A program made the position numbers and the translations under genes. Of a stretch of 64,000 nt of DNA, positions 1 through 10,965 are shown in pieces. Location: positions 46,204,509 to 46,268,508 of the forward strand of contig OZ020618.1 of NCBI GenBank assembly GCA_963971575.1. Reading direction: 5' to 3'. Every line of letters starts with the position of its first letter. Position 1 is the first letter of the stretch. Source of the DNA: Liopterus haemorrhoidalis. Lineage: Eukaryota > Arthropoda > Insecta > Coleoptera > Dytiscidae. A model generated the notes under the pieces. It saw only the letters and a program-made list of their open reading frames with translations, had not been told where the DNA came from and did not search any database.

Positions 1-82
1 TATACGTTGCGTTCACCCAGTAAGCTAAATAAATATAAAATTTCTTTTGAGACACCTTGTATAATACAGGTGAAAATATAAC

Positions 83-124
83 TGATGACATAAAAAAAGG
101 TCCTCACTTCCAAAATACAAGTGA
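83..124 (+). repeat. Single unit of dispersed minisatellite K
   Basis: One unit of a roughly 40-45 bp motif whose core reads GGTCCTCACTTCCAAAATAC followed by AAGTGATGAC and an A run. The same unit recurs, singly or in tandem, near 13.2, 43.6 and 51.9 kb, and as a nine-unit array on the opposite strand near 31.8 kb. It is non-coding; the short frame starting at 121 begins inside it and is not regarded as a gene. Confidence 0.7.
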
Positions 125-262
125 GTGACGTCCACACGCCCCTGGCAAATGCCTCGATGCCAGGCCGTTCCAACGGCTCTGTCCAGGACTCTGGGCCCCA
201 AGAACGCCGGGGCCCCGCGAATTTTCCCCGGCTACCTCCCCTCTTGTCGGGCCTGGTTACTA
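125..262. other. GC-rich island beside the minisatellite unit
   Basis: About 140 bp of C/G-rich sequence in an otherwise strongly AT-rich region. It contains GGGCCCC runs and a CCCCGG run. No protein family could be recognised in any frame. GC-rich or G/C-run tracts also follow minisatellite K units at 13.3, 43.7 and 52.0 kb, so this is probably part of one transposable element family and not a gene. That grouping is an inference. Confidence 0.4.
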
Positions 263-333
263 GAGAAGCCCATGATGTAAAAACTTGTAGTGAGATTAAG
301 ATCTTGGCTCGTAATCGAATTAGCTTAATTTAA

Positions 334-2215
334 TCATACTTCACCTAGGAGTTAAATGAACTAATAATAATAGTTTGGTCAAACGTAATTTCGAATTCTA
401 GAGAGGAGTTTTGTTTCGACGAGAAGACCTAGTGCAGAGTAAAATGAGTAGATTGAATTTTGATTTTGACTTCTTGCTAAATTAGCAGATCTGGTAGTAT
501 TTGGTAGTATCTGGAAGTATTTATCATAGAGCCCATAAGATTTATTTTAATGTCTACAACAAGCAACATTTCTACTTCACTTTAAATAAATATTTTCCCA
601 GCAAATACTGAAACACATCTGGACACAAACTCCATCAAAATTTAAAACATAACCTTTGATTACATCAAAGTAGAAAAACATAAACTGTAATAAACTTTTA
701 TATATATATATACCAACTTAAATATTAATCCTTATATTTAAGTTATTAAATATTATTATATTAATAAATATTCTGACTAATAGTCGCTGCAACTAAGACA
801 AAAAATGGAAGGAAAAAAGAAATATTGTAATTTGTAAATAAAAATTAATATAAGTATTGTGTGTATAAAATTTTTAGAACTTCTGCTCTTGAGGAAAATA
901 TTACGTGTTATATTATCTAATGTCTGTTTTACTTTTATATTTAAATTTAACAAGAATTATAAGAGTTAAAAATATCTTGTTACGATAACACGATCTACAA
1001 TGTTTTATTGAGAAGGCAGGAAAAAAGGCAAGTCAAATTATTCTACTCATTCATCTATTTTTTACTATAAAATAAGAAATGTATAGAAACAAGAACAAAA
1101 TTTCAGTTGCCTAATTTTGAAGGAATGTTTTAGTTTGGACATTCATATAACATTTTTTGGGTATTTTCAAAAAATGCGTAGATAGCATTTCTGCTGTCAA
1201 CGAACCCTCACAATTACTTAAAGAAATAATACAAATTATTATCACCTGAAGAAAGTAAAATAGTGAGGAAGAAAAGAATTTGGAAAATTATGGGCGTGAA
1301 AAAGGATGTGAAAGTTAATAGGAGAAAATTATATATCAAGATGAAGAAGAATTGTGACACTGAAAGATATTAGAGTTGTCATTTAGACTTTTTTAAACTG
1401 ATTTTCCAGATGAATCAAGTTTAGTTACAAACGTAATTTTGGCATTCTGTTTCTTAGAATTATTTTTGACCATGAAATATTCAAGTAAGCATTTTACATT
1501 CTATGACATTTCGATAATATCATGCAGCCAATGCATCCTGAGATATGAAATGCCAGCTGATGGATTATTAAGTAACAAGGTTATTGTAAAGTAATATTTT
1601 AATTCTAGAAAAGATGAACGATAACAGATGTCAATTGTAAAACAATTAGATAAGATAAATGTTCATTTATAAATATGTTGTAATTTTTAATTGAAAAGGG
1701 AAATGATATTTTTATAATGCAATGTATTTACTTAGTGTCATGATGACAAGTGATTATTTCATAATTTTGCAAATAAATAAAAATTTCGCAAAAAAATAAA
1801 CCTTTAAAGTTGATATAGAAATTTGTTTTGTAGTAAATAACAAAGAATTAAATTAAATAAATATAACTATCTTTAATCTGAGAATGTTTTGTGATAAAGG
1901 AGCTGAAAGATATTTAAAACGGATATGTATGTAATATCTTTGAAATTATTTTGCAATGGTCCAATATTAATGCGGACACCGTTATTTTAAACGTTATACT
2001 AGGCTAGAATAGATTTCTGATAATACTAGGCTAGAATAGAATAATATAATGAGTATTAGTATCAAAAAGATATAATACTTCATGAGTTATATAAAATATT
2101 TTCGGAAATTTCGGAAACTGCTCAACGATCTGTTTCCGTCTTTAGCGATCACGAGAAGTGATGAGACCGATCACTTCTTATATGAGGAATGTCTTGGGCG
2201 GAAAGATTTATCTGA
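334..2215. other. AT-rich stretch without recognisable genes
   Basis: No open frame of note and no recognisable transposon end. A short TA microsatellite lies near 693-711. A 23-bp segment (CTAGGCTAGAATAGA core) is tandemly repeated around 1999-2040. Nothing else is supported. Confidence 0.5.
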
Positions 2216-2482
2216 CTTAGGCCCGGTCTTTCCACCTTCAGTTAAAGTTCCAGGTAACTATCTGACAGATAAAGTTATTTGTAACTTCATCTGCTGAATA
2301 AATGTCAATACCAGTCAGTGAATCCAATACGTTAGTCTCATTATCCGTTAGATAACTATACAATAGATACATTTGTATAGAAAGAAGGGATGACATTTAC
2401 TCAGCAGATGAAGTTACAAATAACCTTATCTGTCAGATAGTTACCTGAGACTTTATCTGAAGGTGGAAAAACCGGGCCTAAG
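2216..2482. mobile_element. Foldback element with 92-bp inverted arms
   Basis: The left arm (2216-2307) and right arm (2391-2482) are near-perfect reverse complements around an 83-bp loop. The outer ends read CTTAGGCCCGGT, and the arms share CCACCTTCAG and CTATCTGACAGATAA. There is no coding capacity. The structure fits a foldback or long-TIR MITE. The superfamily is not certain, and no clear target duplication was identified. Confidence 0.8.
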
Positions 2483-2483
2483 T

Positions 2484-3050
2484 GACGAACTGAATAGCTT
2501 TAACCAGGGCTTCGAACCGTTATTTTTTTCGTTTCGGTTTTTGTTCCGGTTCAATTAAAAAAATAAATATCGGTTCGGTTCCGGTTTTCGTTCCGGCAAG
2601 AATATCGGTTTTTTTCGGTTTTCGGTTCAGTTCCGAGTGATAAATTTTTAAATGCTTTTATTTGCATAAGAAATTCATTTTCTACTATAATTTTGAAGAA
2701 CATTTTATGTCTTATTTTGTAATAATCATACCAAGCCCGCTCCCCCCCCACCCAAATAATAGACCAGTTCACTCCCATAAACATTATCTGTACCGAAATA
2801 AACCGATATTTTTTTTTCGGTACTGCTCCGGTTTTCGTTCCAACAAAAATAACGATTTTTTTCAGTTTTCGGTTCAGTTCCGGTTCGAAGTTCTGGCTAT
2901 AACCGAGTCTAGAGATGGAAGCACCTGGTTTATTCTTTCAAAAGTTATCGAACTTTATGATTTTTAATTATAATATGTACCCATAATTTGGTATCACTTA
3001 CTAAATTCGTACAAAACCCTGAATAGTGTGAAACTTCACACTTCAATTTT
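2484..3050 (+). mobile_element. Q-like Helentron-type 3' half (copy R1), interrupted
   Basis: This non-autonomous element fragment aligns with related copies at 57.2-57.75 kb and 30.3-32.6 kb through the block GATGGAAGCAC followed by ATTCTTTCAAAAGTTATC. It ends like family Q: ACAAAACCCTG, then the hairpin GTGTGAA-AC-TTCACAC (3026-3041), then a T run. Its body is split by the small hAT at 2505-2895. There is no protein-coding content. Confidence 0.65.
2505..2895. mobile_element. Non-autonomous hAT element hAT-a
   Basis: A 391-bp element bounded by CAGGGCTTCGAACCG and the inverse of CAGAACTTCGAACCG (13 of 15 identical). It is flanked by near-perfect 8-bp duplications, GCTTTAAC and GCTATAAC. 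Subterminal repeats of the CGGTTTTCGGTTC type cluster at both ends, as expected for hAT transposase binding regions. No transposase is present. The neighbouring DNA is an older Q-like copy, so this hAT is the younger insertion. Confidence 0.85.
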
Positions 3051-3800
3051 TTAATTTTAGAATGCTGTTAACCAGTTAACGTCTCCCGTTCAGCATCTCG
3101 CGTACGCCACTGTTGTCACTTTTTTTTATTTAGTATTGTTTGTACAATATCGCAAAGGAACCGCAGGAAGAAGTCAAGAATATCCGCAATTAACCATGGA
3201 ACATTGAACCGATTCACGCGTCATAAATTAAATTCATTGTGCGAACGAAAATATTGTTCTTTTTATTGTGAATAACTTTAATAAAATAATTGCGATTGAT
3301 GTAACTATGAGAATATTAAAAAATAGACTAAAAATATTTGGCAGTAAGTGGGCATCATCAGCATTAAATAAAATTGATGTGAAGTGTGAATTTTCACACA
3401 TTTCAGGGTTTTGCAGGTATTTAGTAACTGAATGATGATTATTTGGGATGCCAAAACAAATTTTATGTCAAAATATTTTTTTATGAATTTTAATTCGAAC
3501 GCCTAATACCATTATTTAAGTTTCTAAATATGTGCAGTATTTTTTTTACATAGCAAGGTTCATTAAGATTTTGGAAATTGCGCCTATGGCTTCTATTGGT
3601 TGCTTAAATCATTAGCCCCGCCCTCTGATTTCGTAAACATCAAACATAGCATTAAATTATAATTTCAACACTGCCCACTGGTTATTAAATTTACGCTTTT
3701 AAAAATTAAATGCAACTTTTACCAAAATAGAACTAGAATTTTGACAAAATAATTTAAACAAAAGAAAACTGCAAAAAAAACAAAGCATTTATAACTGACA

Positions 3801-3858
3801 GGATTCGAACTCTAGGTCGCAAGTTACCTGTTTGGCAAATTAGAAAACCAATGACTAA
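3801..3858 (-). other. tRNA-like block inside Q1
   Basis: On the minus strand, a possible A box TTAGTCATTGG (3848-3858) precedes a perfect B box core GTTCGAATCC (3801-3810). The block occupies the same site as the tRNA-like blocks of Q2, Q3 and Q4 but has a different sequence. No CCA end or complete cloverleaf can be claimed, so it is not called a functional tRNA gene. Confidence 0.5.
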
Positions 3859-4349
3859 ACGCACATCGCTATGAGCACTGGCTTATCTACTAGGTTACAT
3901 AGCGAAGTAAATATTTAACATATTTTGGTTAAAAACACAAAAAATGCATTATTTTCCGAAAACATAATCTGATCAAAAATTCCTGTTGTACTATTCCGGT
4001 TCACACCAATGTACATTACTTCGAATTTTTTCAGATTTTTAGTTTTAACCATCTGGGGGTGTGGGACAAAATTTTTTTTGCACAATTTTGGCAAAAATCT
4101 CGTCAAAATAATTTATTTTGAAAAAATAAAATTTTGATCGTTAATCGCACTAAGGGCTTTCATTTGATACCCTACTCAGAATTTTAAAAAAATATTTTTT
4201 TTTTCGATGAGCACATATTTGTTTATATTTTTAGGGGGATATGTTTTTTAGATGTTTTAGTATTTTTCCTATGTGCGGGTCAAAAAGTTGTACAAGCATG
4301 CCAAATTTCAACTCTCTAGGTTTAGCCGTTTGGCTACAATTTTTACCGA

Positions 4350-4350
<1 letters not shown>

Positions 4351-4395
<45 letters not shown>
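4351..4395. repeat. CAGA microsatellite of Q1
   Basis: Pure tetranucleotide run of about 11 units, located immediately inside the conserved motif TTTTTACCGAA and before CGACAAAATGACGG. The same two flanks bound the arrays of the other Q copies. Confidence 0.95.
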
Positions 4396-4648
4396 GACAA
4401 AATGACGGTATAAGGGTTTTTTGGTCATACCTACAAAACCCTAATAAAATGAATATATTATTGATTCCTCTGGAAGTAACGTGTGTAACCAATCTAACCA
4501 GATATACACCAACGGACTTTTTCCTAAATAGATCGCAGTGGACCAAGTTCGCAAAAAAAATTACTTATGTGTGGAAATCGGTGGTTCAGTTCCTTCATAC
4601 TATGCTTCCCTTCTCGTCGTGTAAATCGTCGTAAATCTTCGTGAAATA

Positions 4649-4790
4649 GTCTAGATCAAGGATCAGCAATCTTTTTTCGTAGCGGGCCGCATTCATAAAC
4701 AAAATGTTTCTGCGAGCCAAATTTCCTCATGCAATTTCCATTTTTTCCGATCCTGTCGGTGAAGAGCGTCCTTATACCGCATTATGCATA
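4649..4790 (+). mobile_element. Fragment of a hAT left end
   Basis: The sequence AAGGATCAGCAATCTTTTTT followed by GCGGGCCGCATTCATAAAC resembles the common hAT terminus type CAGGGGTCGGCAACCTTTTT with an adjacent GGGCCGCA motif. No partner end or target duplication was found, so only a terminal fragment is claimed. Confidence 0.35.
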
Positions 4791-4862
4791 TTTATATCGG
4801 CGTAAATTCGCCTAGTGTGTAAATGGCCTAAGGCGTTGAGACGGTAATGTAACTCATCACTC

Positions 4863-6000
4863 AATAAGTTCGTAGGATGACATATAGCGCCACTATTGAC
4901 AAATATATATGATTTTTAGGAAGTACCAACCTTCAAACGATACGTGTCAAAATTTTATGACAATCTCACGTTTAGTTCACAAGTTACAGTGGTTTTAGTG
5001 ACGCTACTTTTGTAATTTTTAAGACAATGGAAAAAACTGAATATCGTGTGTTGATAAAACATTGCTTTTTAATGGAAAAAATACCGTTCAAGCAAAGCAA
5101 TGGCTTGACAAGTGTTATTCGGACTTTGCTCCATCGAGACAAATGGTAGAGAAGTGGTTTGCTGATTTTAAACACGGTCGTACAAACACCGATGTTGCTG
5201 AACGCTCTGGTCGCTCAAATTTGGCAGTTGTTCCAGATAACGTAAAAAAATCCACAAAATGGTTTTAGCCGATCCTAAATTGAAGTTGCGTGAGATAGCT
5301 GACACCTTAAAGATATCAGAAGGCATTGTATTCACCATTTTGCATGAACGTTTGAGCATGAGAAAGCTCTGTTCGAAATGGGCACCGCGTTTGCTCGCAG
5401 TCAAAAACAACAACGCGTCGTCGATTCAGAGCGCTGTTTGGAGCTGTTTCAGCGCAATTAAAAGAATTTTTTCATGCGGTATGTGACAATGGATGAAACA
5501 TGGATCCATCACTCCAGAGTCAAAGCGGCAGTCAGCTGAATGGACAGCAAATGATGAAAAACGTCCAAAGCGACAAAAAATGCACAGCTGGTAAGGTTTT
5601 GGCTTCCGTATTTTGGGATTCGCGCAGAATTTTTCATCGATTACCTTGAGAAAGGAAGAACAATTAATAGCGAATATTATGTGGGGCTATTGGTGCGTTT
5701 GAAGGAAGAAATTGTGAAAAGAACTACCCAAAATGAAGTAGAAAAAATTGCTCTTTCACCAAGACAATGCACCGTGTAACAAGTCGACCGCAACAATAAC
5801 ACAATTGCACGAATTGCACTTTGAATTGCTTTCCCGTCCACCGTATATCCAAAAGTGGTCCCATCAGCATAAAAGATTATTATATTACATTAATTTTTTT
5901 GGAATGCGAAAGGGATCTTGTACATCAACTATCTCCCAAAAGACTAAAATAAAAAAATAAACTGACAATGCTTTCTCGACCGTGAAAAAAACAAAATCAT
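4863..6000 (+). mobile_element. Mariner family A, decayed copy
   Basis: A mariner-like 5' terminus near 4863 (TCAATAAGTTCGTAGGATGA) precedes a degenerate transposase reading frame starting at 5027. No matching 3' inverted repeat was found after the coding region, so the right boundary is approximate. One copy only in this window. Confidence 0.7.
5027..5965 (+). pseudogene. Mariner A transposase, frameshifted
   Basis: This encodes remnants of a DD34D mariner transposase, the enzyme that cuts and pastes the element at TA sites. Frame 1 starts MEKTEYRVLIKHCFLMEK and carries the N-terminal helix-turn-helix (QAKQWLDKCYSDFAPSRQMV, then WFADFKHGRTNTD). A second frame follows (KLKLREIADTLKISEG, then ILHERLSMRKLCSKW). 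Near 5487 the motif TMDETWIHH holds the first catalytic Asp. Near 5748 FHQDNAPCNKS holds the second, and LLSRPPYIQ shows that the usual PYSPDLAPSDY segment with the third Asp is damaged. At least three frameshifts separate these blocks, so the copy cannot make an active enzyme. Confidence 0.85.
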
Positions 6001-7047
6001 TCGTACCGTTTTTCATCCTGCTCTAGTTTAGCACAAAAACTTGCATTGGCTATCGAAATGTTTTTTGTTTCCAGAAGATCTGGTCCGCCAGCAAGCCTGT
6101 TCCACCATGCGCGAGAATTTTTTATTTTTACATTAGTGGGTAAAAGTTCGACGGGACAATTTCGTCGTGGACCGAAAAACCTGATCTTTTAAAAAGTTCT
6201 CCATTGTATGCCAGTCTATTAAAATATGCAAGACAGCTATGAACAATATAGTAGAACAAATTTGGAAACGAAGAAGCAACGATGCATAAATAATACTCAT
6301 GTATTGATGTGATGATAATGATGACAATACTGATAATAATAGTATAATAATAACAAAACATATTCTTATTACTTTTAGTTTCTGTCATTAAAAAATATCT
6401 CCACTGGAGGTAAAATATTTCGGCAATAATCCCACAGTTCCATTAGTTAAAAAATAAAATGTCCCAACCAAACCTTTCAACTAATTTCTCAGACATAAAT
6501 ATGTGACAACGCGACTATTAAAAACATTAATTATTTGTTAAGAACTTAGAAAACGCTATTAATTAAAAAATTTTAATATCTTAATTTTCAACGATGAAAA
6601 AAAAGCGGTAAAAACATTTCTTGTTGGTGTTTTACTGAAAGCACGTTCCGGTTATGACATTTACATGCAAAAACAAGATGGCTGCATGGAGAAACAACCG
6701 CTATTATGAACTTTTTTTCTTGTTTTAAAAACTTTGATCTTAAGATAGTGGAATAGAGCGAGCGTGAGAATTTCTTAGAATATAAGAAATAGATTTATAT
6801 TTTGATTATTGGGAAAAAGTGGTGACACAATAGAATTTATTGCTGATTATTTTACACAAAACACAAAACATGTATCGTTTGTATTGTAAATGTTTGGAAA
6901 AATTTCAGATTTATTATTTGAAATGAGACAGAAAGTAAAAAAGGATAGAAATTTATACTGCTAATAACTAATTTATTTTGTTAGTACATTGTACTAACAT
7001 AGTGCGGGAAATGAAAGAAATGCCATATCCAATATTAGGATTAAATA
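6001..7047. other. AT-rich stretch without recognisable genes
   Basis: Open frames here are short, overlap on opposite strands and show no family signature. The region at 6000-6200 is slightly richer in GC and could be a further transposon remnant, but nothing is recognisable. Confidence 0.45.
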
Positions 7048-7119
7048 TAGGTGTGTGAATTATTTCCATTTTTTTCTTTCAGAAAAGACTTTATTGTGAA
7101 AAAAACATGAAAAAATACA

Positions 7120-8030
7120 CTATACGAAGTATGTGCCATCGCTTGCTACTATTTTTTCCCATCTGTCTGGCAGTTGTTGTATTCCGTGACGAAAAAACGA
7201 CTCGTCCTTCGAACGAATCATTCATTGAGTCATTTCTCTATTTCTTCATAACTGTTCAAGTGCTGACCCGAAAGCCCATGTGCCATCGATCTGTACAAGT
7301 GATAATCTGATGGAGCAATGTCTGGTGCATACGGCGGGTAAGGTAAAACGTCCCAGCGAAGTGCTTCAAAGGTGGCCTTCACAATTTTTTTAATATGTGG
7401 TCCAGCGTTATCATGCTGGAGGATCACTTTTTCGTATCTCTTTACATATTCCGGCCGCTTAATCTTCAATGCGTTGCTTAAGCGGAGCAATTGTTGTTGG
7501 CAGTGATGGTTTGGCTCTGCTTTAATAGTTCATAAGACACTACACCCTTTAGGTCCTACCATATACAGAGTATTACTTTCTTGCCGTGAATATTCCGCTT
7601 TGGTCTCGATGCGGATAGTTTTCCTGAGCAAATGGATTTCCTTCTTTCGAAACTATCAAAATATATCCACTTTTTGTCTCCAGTCACAATACGATGCAAA
7701 AAACATTTTCTTTTTTTGCCTGGCAAGCAAGATTTCAAACATGGCTTGCGCCTCTCGATGTCTCTTTCTCTCAGTTCATACGGCACCCAAGCAAGCAATA
7801 TTTCAGACATGGCTTGCGCCTCTCGATGTCTCTTTCTTTCAGTTCGTACGGCACCAATCTTCCTTCTTTGCAAATCTTTCCCATGGCTGCCAAATGCACA
7901 GATATTGTCAATCGATCAACATTTCAAAATTGCGCGAGCTCATGTTGCGATTGACACGGATCATCATCGATTAGCGCCTGCAATTCCTCGTCCTCGAACT
8001 CCATTGGCTGACCTGGATGAGGTCTGACAT
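7120..8030 (-). pseudogene. Mariner B transposase remnant
   Basis: Mariner DD34D transposase remnant. Visible in order: RPHPGQPMEFEDEELQALI near the N-terminus, IGAVRTERKR/VPYELRERDIERR linker sequence, TGDKKWIYFDS (first catalytic Asp), QHDNAGPH (second Asp) and APDIAPSDYHLYRSM (third Asp). The last two Asps are separated by 34 residues, as in mariners. The C-terminus ends near 7120. Frameshifts split the frame, and a direct duplication of about 65 bp in the linker encodes the ERDIERR segment twice. The N-terminal DNA-binding half is largely missing. It is inactive. Confidence 0.85.
7722..7852. repeat. Two-copy 65-bp direct duplication inside mariner B1
   Basis: Two adjacent copies share ACATGGCTTGCGCCTCTCGA and TGTCTCTTTCT followed by a TCAGTTC.TACGGCACC end. 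Copy B2 near 48.65 kb has the segment once, so the duplication arose after B1 inserted or in its lineage. Confidence 0.85.
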
Positions 8031-8064
8031 CGACACTGAAATCATAGAAAATTACATAGTACAG

Positions 8065-8405
8065 CAATTGACTGCCAGATGGACAATAGTATTTGATGGT
8101 ATTTGCCCTGAGAGGCGAGGGAAGCCCGTTCACCCCATGCTGGCCGGGATTATCTTGAACCTGTCTCCTAGTGGAGGTTGCCAATCGAGTAGTTGAGAAG
8201 CCTGGTGGTCTTCTCCAGCTAACATGGGGACTGCTGTTTGGTCTACTCGGAAGTAGTAGTATACGGATTCGAACTTGTGGTCGTCACCGTGGCTGAGAAA
8301 AACGTCATAGAGAACTTGACTAGGTTCCTCTGATTGACTTCCGTACGACATGAATTTACTTATACCTCGGTTTAACCTAATTCCTCTATTCAATCTACAT
8401 AACAA
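8065..8405 (-). other. Unidentified coding-like remnant next to mariner B1
   Basis: The minus strand holds a 91-codon frame (8130-8405) with balanced composition (for example KFESVYYYFRVDQTAVPML, then LAGEDHQASQLLDWQPPLGD) and about 50% GC, unlike its surroundings. After a stop the similarity of composition continues as FPRLSGQIPSNTIVHLAVN in another frame. The family is not recognised. It could be another transposon open reading frame or a captured gene fragment, because it ends where mariner B1 begins. Confidence 0.35.
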
Positions 8406-8409
8406 ATAT

Positions 8410-9770
8410 TACCTAATTACAAAAATGCAACCTGTCTGGTACGTAAGTAAATTATGCCTGCTTTGACGCTGATAAATAGTTTTTTATTAATTGGAATATT
8501 TTTTGTAATATTTATGAACTGTTGACTAATTATTTAAAAATTTATTGTGGGGTATTAAATGAAATCTTTTAAACCCCGGTTTAAGCAACGCAAATAATCA
8601 AAAACACATGATTTTGAAGAGTGTTTTGCTAATAATGTGTGAATGTTAAAATGAGTGTTTTGCTAATAAAATGTTGAATGTTGAATGTGAAATGTTGTTT
8701 CACATCCACAACCCAATGGAGGTTGATCTAAAAGTCTTCATGCAAAATAATGTACAATGATGTGAAAGAAAATAGTACAACAGGAATATTTTTTTCTAAA
8801 AACAGAATATTTTGCGTTCAAAAAATTAATTATTATCAAAATTATTTTCATTTTGAAACGATTATAGTAAAAATTATATCCAAAAAGTTTTCACGTACTA
8901 TACTCTATTCGCGTAGAATATAAAATCGATGTAAACATTCGAATTACATCATTCTTGTCATTCATATTTAAATAACTTTTCGTCCAATCACAGCAAGAGC
9001 GACATGGTATTAATATTTACATCGACTGCTTACATAGACGCCTACGAAATTCTGAAATGTTTGCTCATTTACACTACACATCAATTTTTACTTTCCAGTC
9101 TTTCTTTTTTATTTCCTGCTTCCAATTTTATGTCACTTGTAAAATAATCGTAAACATACAACATCGCAACATGTGGTTAATATTTAATACATAAATGGAC
9201 TTACGGCCTTTGTATAATTCGTACATTAATTACTGCAGAAATCTTAATTTTATTACAGCTCTAATTTGGTTTTAAGAATCATTAATTTGGGTAAACAAGT
9301 CATTTTGAATTTCGGTCAACATATGGGAAGTTCGTGGGTAAGCTAACCTTAAATTTAAAGTCATTAATAATTTATTTGATCTTTTAACAGATATGGAATA
9401 TAAATATTTTATATATTTATATGGAATTTTTATTTTATACATATTCATATGGGTTTAGAAGATTTAGATAAAAAAATTGTCTTAATAACTCAAAAAGTTA
9501 CTTCCTAAATGCAACTGTTTTTGTTGTAGCTGAGTAATTTATCGATGCTGAATGGTTCAAAAAAGTTCAGTTATTTTTTGCAAAATATTCACCTCATTAT
9601 TATAAGTCTTTCTGGCTGAAAAGTATATGTAGTGACACTAAAATAGTTTGTGCAGCAAAGAACCATTTATTAATTTTACCTTATAGTAAACTCAACAATT
9701 AATATTAACTAATATTTACTAGACCTTTGGCCCCTCTATGATTTGCCTTTAGACTAAACGGTTCGAAGCC
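8410..9770. other. AT-rich stretch without recognisable genes
   Basis: No frame over 60 codons and no recognised repeat end was seen here. Confidence 0.5.
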
Positions 9771-9774
9771 TATA

Positions 9775-10375
9775 TACGCTAGGTGTTATCTTTTAATTTA
9801 TGGAGGTCTTTAAATACACTATCCATCCACCTTGTTCGAGGTCTTTCCCGCTTTCTTAAGGTACTTGGCATGCTGCCGAACACATGCAAATTGTCGTAAT
9901 TTGTTACAACGTGTTGTAGTATTATGAGTAATATAATTCTATTCTATAATTCACAAAATAACAATAGTTACTTGATAACCGCCAACAGAATTGTTCTATT
10001 GGCAATGATGGAATAGAATTCTATCAAGCCAGCATATTCTGGCGCTCTTGTTATGTCCGATAACATCATAGAGCCTTCTTATTTCTTCATTTCTCCGGGT
10101 TCTTCTCAGCCCATCTCGTTGTACAGGACCATATACATGGCTAATACTTTTCTTTCGAAGATTCTGAGCTGTTCTTCTTGCTCCTCTCGGAATTCCAACA
10201 TACTATGCCAAACGTGAGTATTGACAGAATCACAGTTAATCTTCTTGTACCGGATCATATACTGGTACATGGCTTTAATACTTTTCTTTCGAAAATTCTG
10301 AGCTGTTCTTCTTGCTCCTGTCGGAGTTCCAACATTCTGAGCCATATATAAGTATTGAAAGAATCACAGTATTAC
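9775..10375 (-). pseudogene. Non-LTR retrotransposon reverse-transcriptase C-terminus (N1)
   Basis: On the minus strand the frame reads QEEQLRIFERKVL, then RRNEEIRRLYDVIGHNKSAR, and further on RPRTRWMDSVFKDLHKLK, ending at a stop near 9780. These are the recurring blocks after the polymerase domain of RTE/jockey-type non-LTR retrotransposons. The first block is present twice because of a 126-bp tandem duplication. There are several stops and shifts, and no polymerase catalytic motif remains. The assignment comes from recalled family patterns and should be read as clade-level only. Confidence 0.65.
10119..10374. repeat. 126-bp tandem duplication within N1
   Basis: Two units (10119-10244 and 10245-10374) share TTGTAC.GGA.CATATAC, CTTTTCTTTCGAA.ATTCTG and AGCTGTTCTTCTTGCTCCT. 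They differ by scattered substitutions, so the duplication is old. Confidence 0.85.
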
Positions 10376-10654
10376 CTTATCTTTACGTTTTTAGATCAAT
10401 CGATCCCAAACTTTATGCTGGCGAGCCAAAAATTTAAAACCTATTGTCTTGGCGACCCATTGTAGGGTAATAACTGTTACATTATCCACTAGCGCAACGT
10501 TAAAAAAAAAATTATATCGAGAAACCTGACGAGCTGAAAAAAATATTTCGAGAAATGTGACAAGCAAAAAGAAAAGTCAATAATTCCTCATAGTTTTATA
10601 AAATAAAATATTACATCGAATCTTTGGTCCCATTCAAATGAATGGTAAATTACC

Positions 10655-10965
10655 ATACACCAATCCGCAACAAAGATATCCGAGAACAAGTATCACACAA
10701 AAACTGAGACGATTACAGTAGATAGGACATGTGATGAGGATGAAATAGGACAAAACGGTTTGGAGGACATGGGAGGGGAAATTGTATACCCTTCAACCAG
10801 TGAAAGAGACCTCGCAAGAGACGCAGAGATCAACTATCCGAAGATCTAACAAGTATTAGTACACAGGACACATGGAAAAATCTGTCAATTAACCGACCAA
10901 GTTGGAGCACTTATGTGAGTGAGGAAAAAGCCAACCCAACTGATATTGCCCAAAGATGAAAAAAA
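10655..10965 (+). pseudogene. Non-LTR retrotransposon 3' terminal fragment (N2)
   Basis: One frame reads KLRRLQ-stop-IGHVMRM, where a TGG codon has become TAG. The related copy at 52.1 kb has RRLQWIGHVMRK at the same place. Downstream both copies share ATACAGGACACATGG-like and GGA.CACTTATGTGAGTGAG sequence and end in an A-rich tail (AAGATGAAAAAAA here). This is the C-terminal tail plus 3' UTR of a non-LTR element, 5'-truncated and decayed. Confidence 0.7.

Larger units (their letters stand above)
3368..4445 (-). mobile_element. Family Q Helentron-like element, copy Q1
   Basis: In element orientation (minus strand) it begins with subterminal repeat AGGGTTTTGTAGGTA (4428-4442) and runs through a CAGA/TCTG microsatellite (4351-4395, about 11 units). 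A conserved 0.5-kb body and a tRNA-like block follow. The 3' end has the inverted subterminal repeat TACCTGCAAAACCCT (3405-3419), the hairpin GTGTGAA-AA-TTCACAC (3384-3399) and a T run. This matches the plan of Helentron-associated elements such as Drosophila DINE-1. Frames across the microsatellite (repeated CLSV) are artefacts. Confidence 0.75.
7048..8060 (-). mobile_element. Mariner family B, copy B1
   Basis: The element's 3' terminus is TAGGTGTGTGAATTATTT at 7048, matching the inverse end of copy B2 at 49413. The coding remnant lies on the minus strand. The 5' end is not clear: the similarity to B2 runs to about 7960, and a mariner-like frame continues to about 8030. Beyond that lies unrelated coding-like sequence. 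Confidence 0.75.

Noticed and set aside
3384..3399. Short palindromes read as a possible transcription-factor operator or terminator
   Set aside because: The same palindrome recurs at the same place at the ends of Q1, Q2, Q4 and R1, so it is the element's terminal hairpin.
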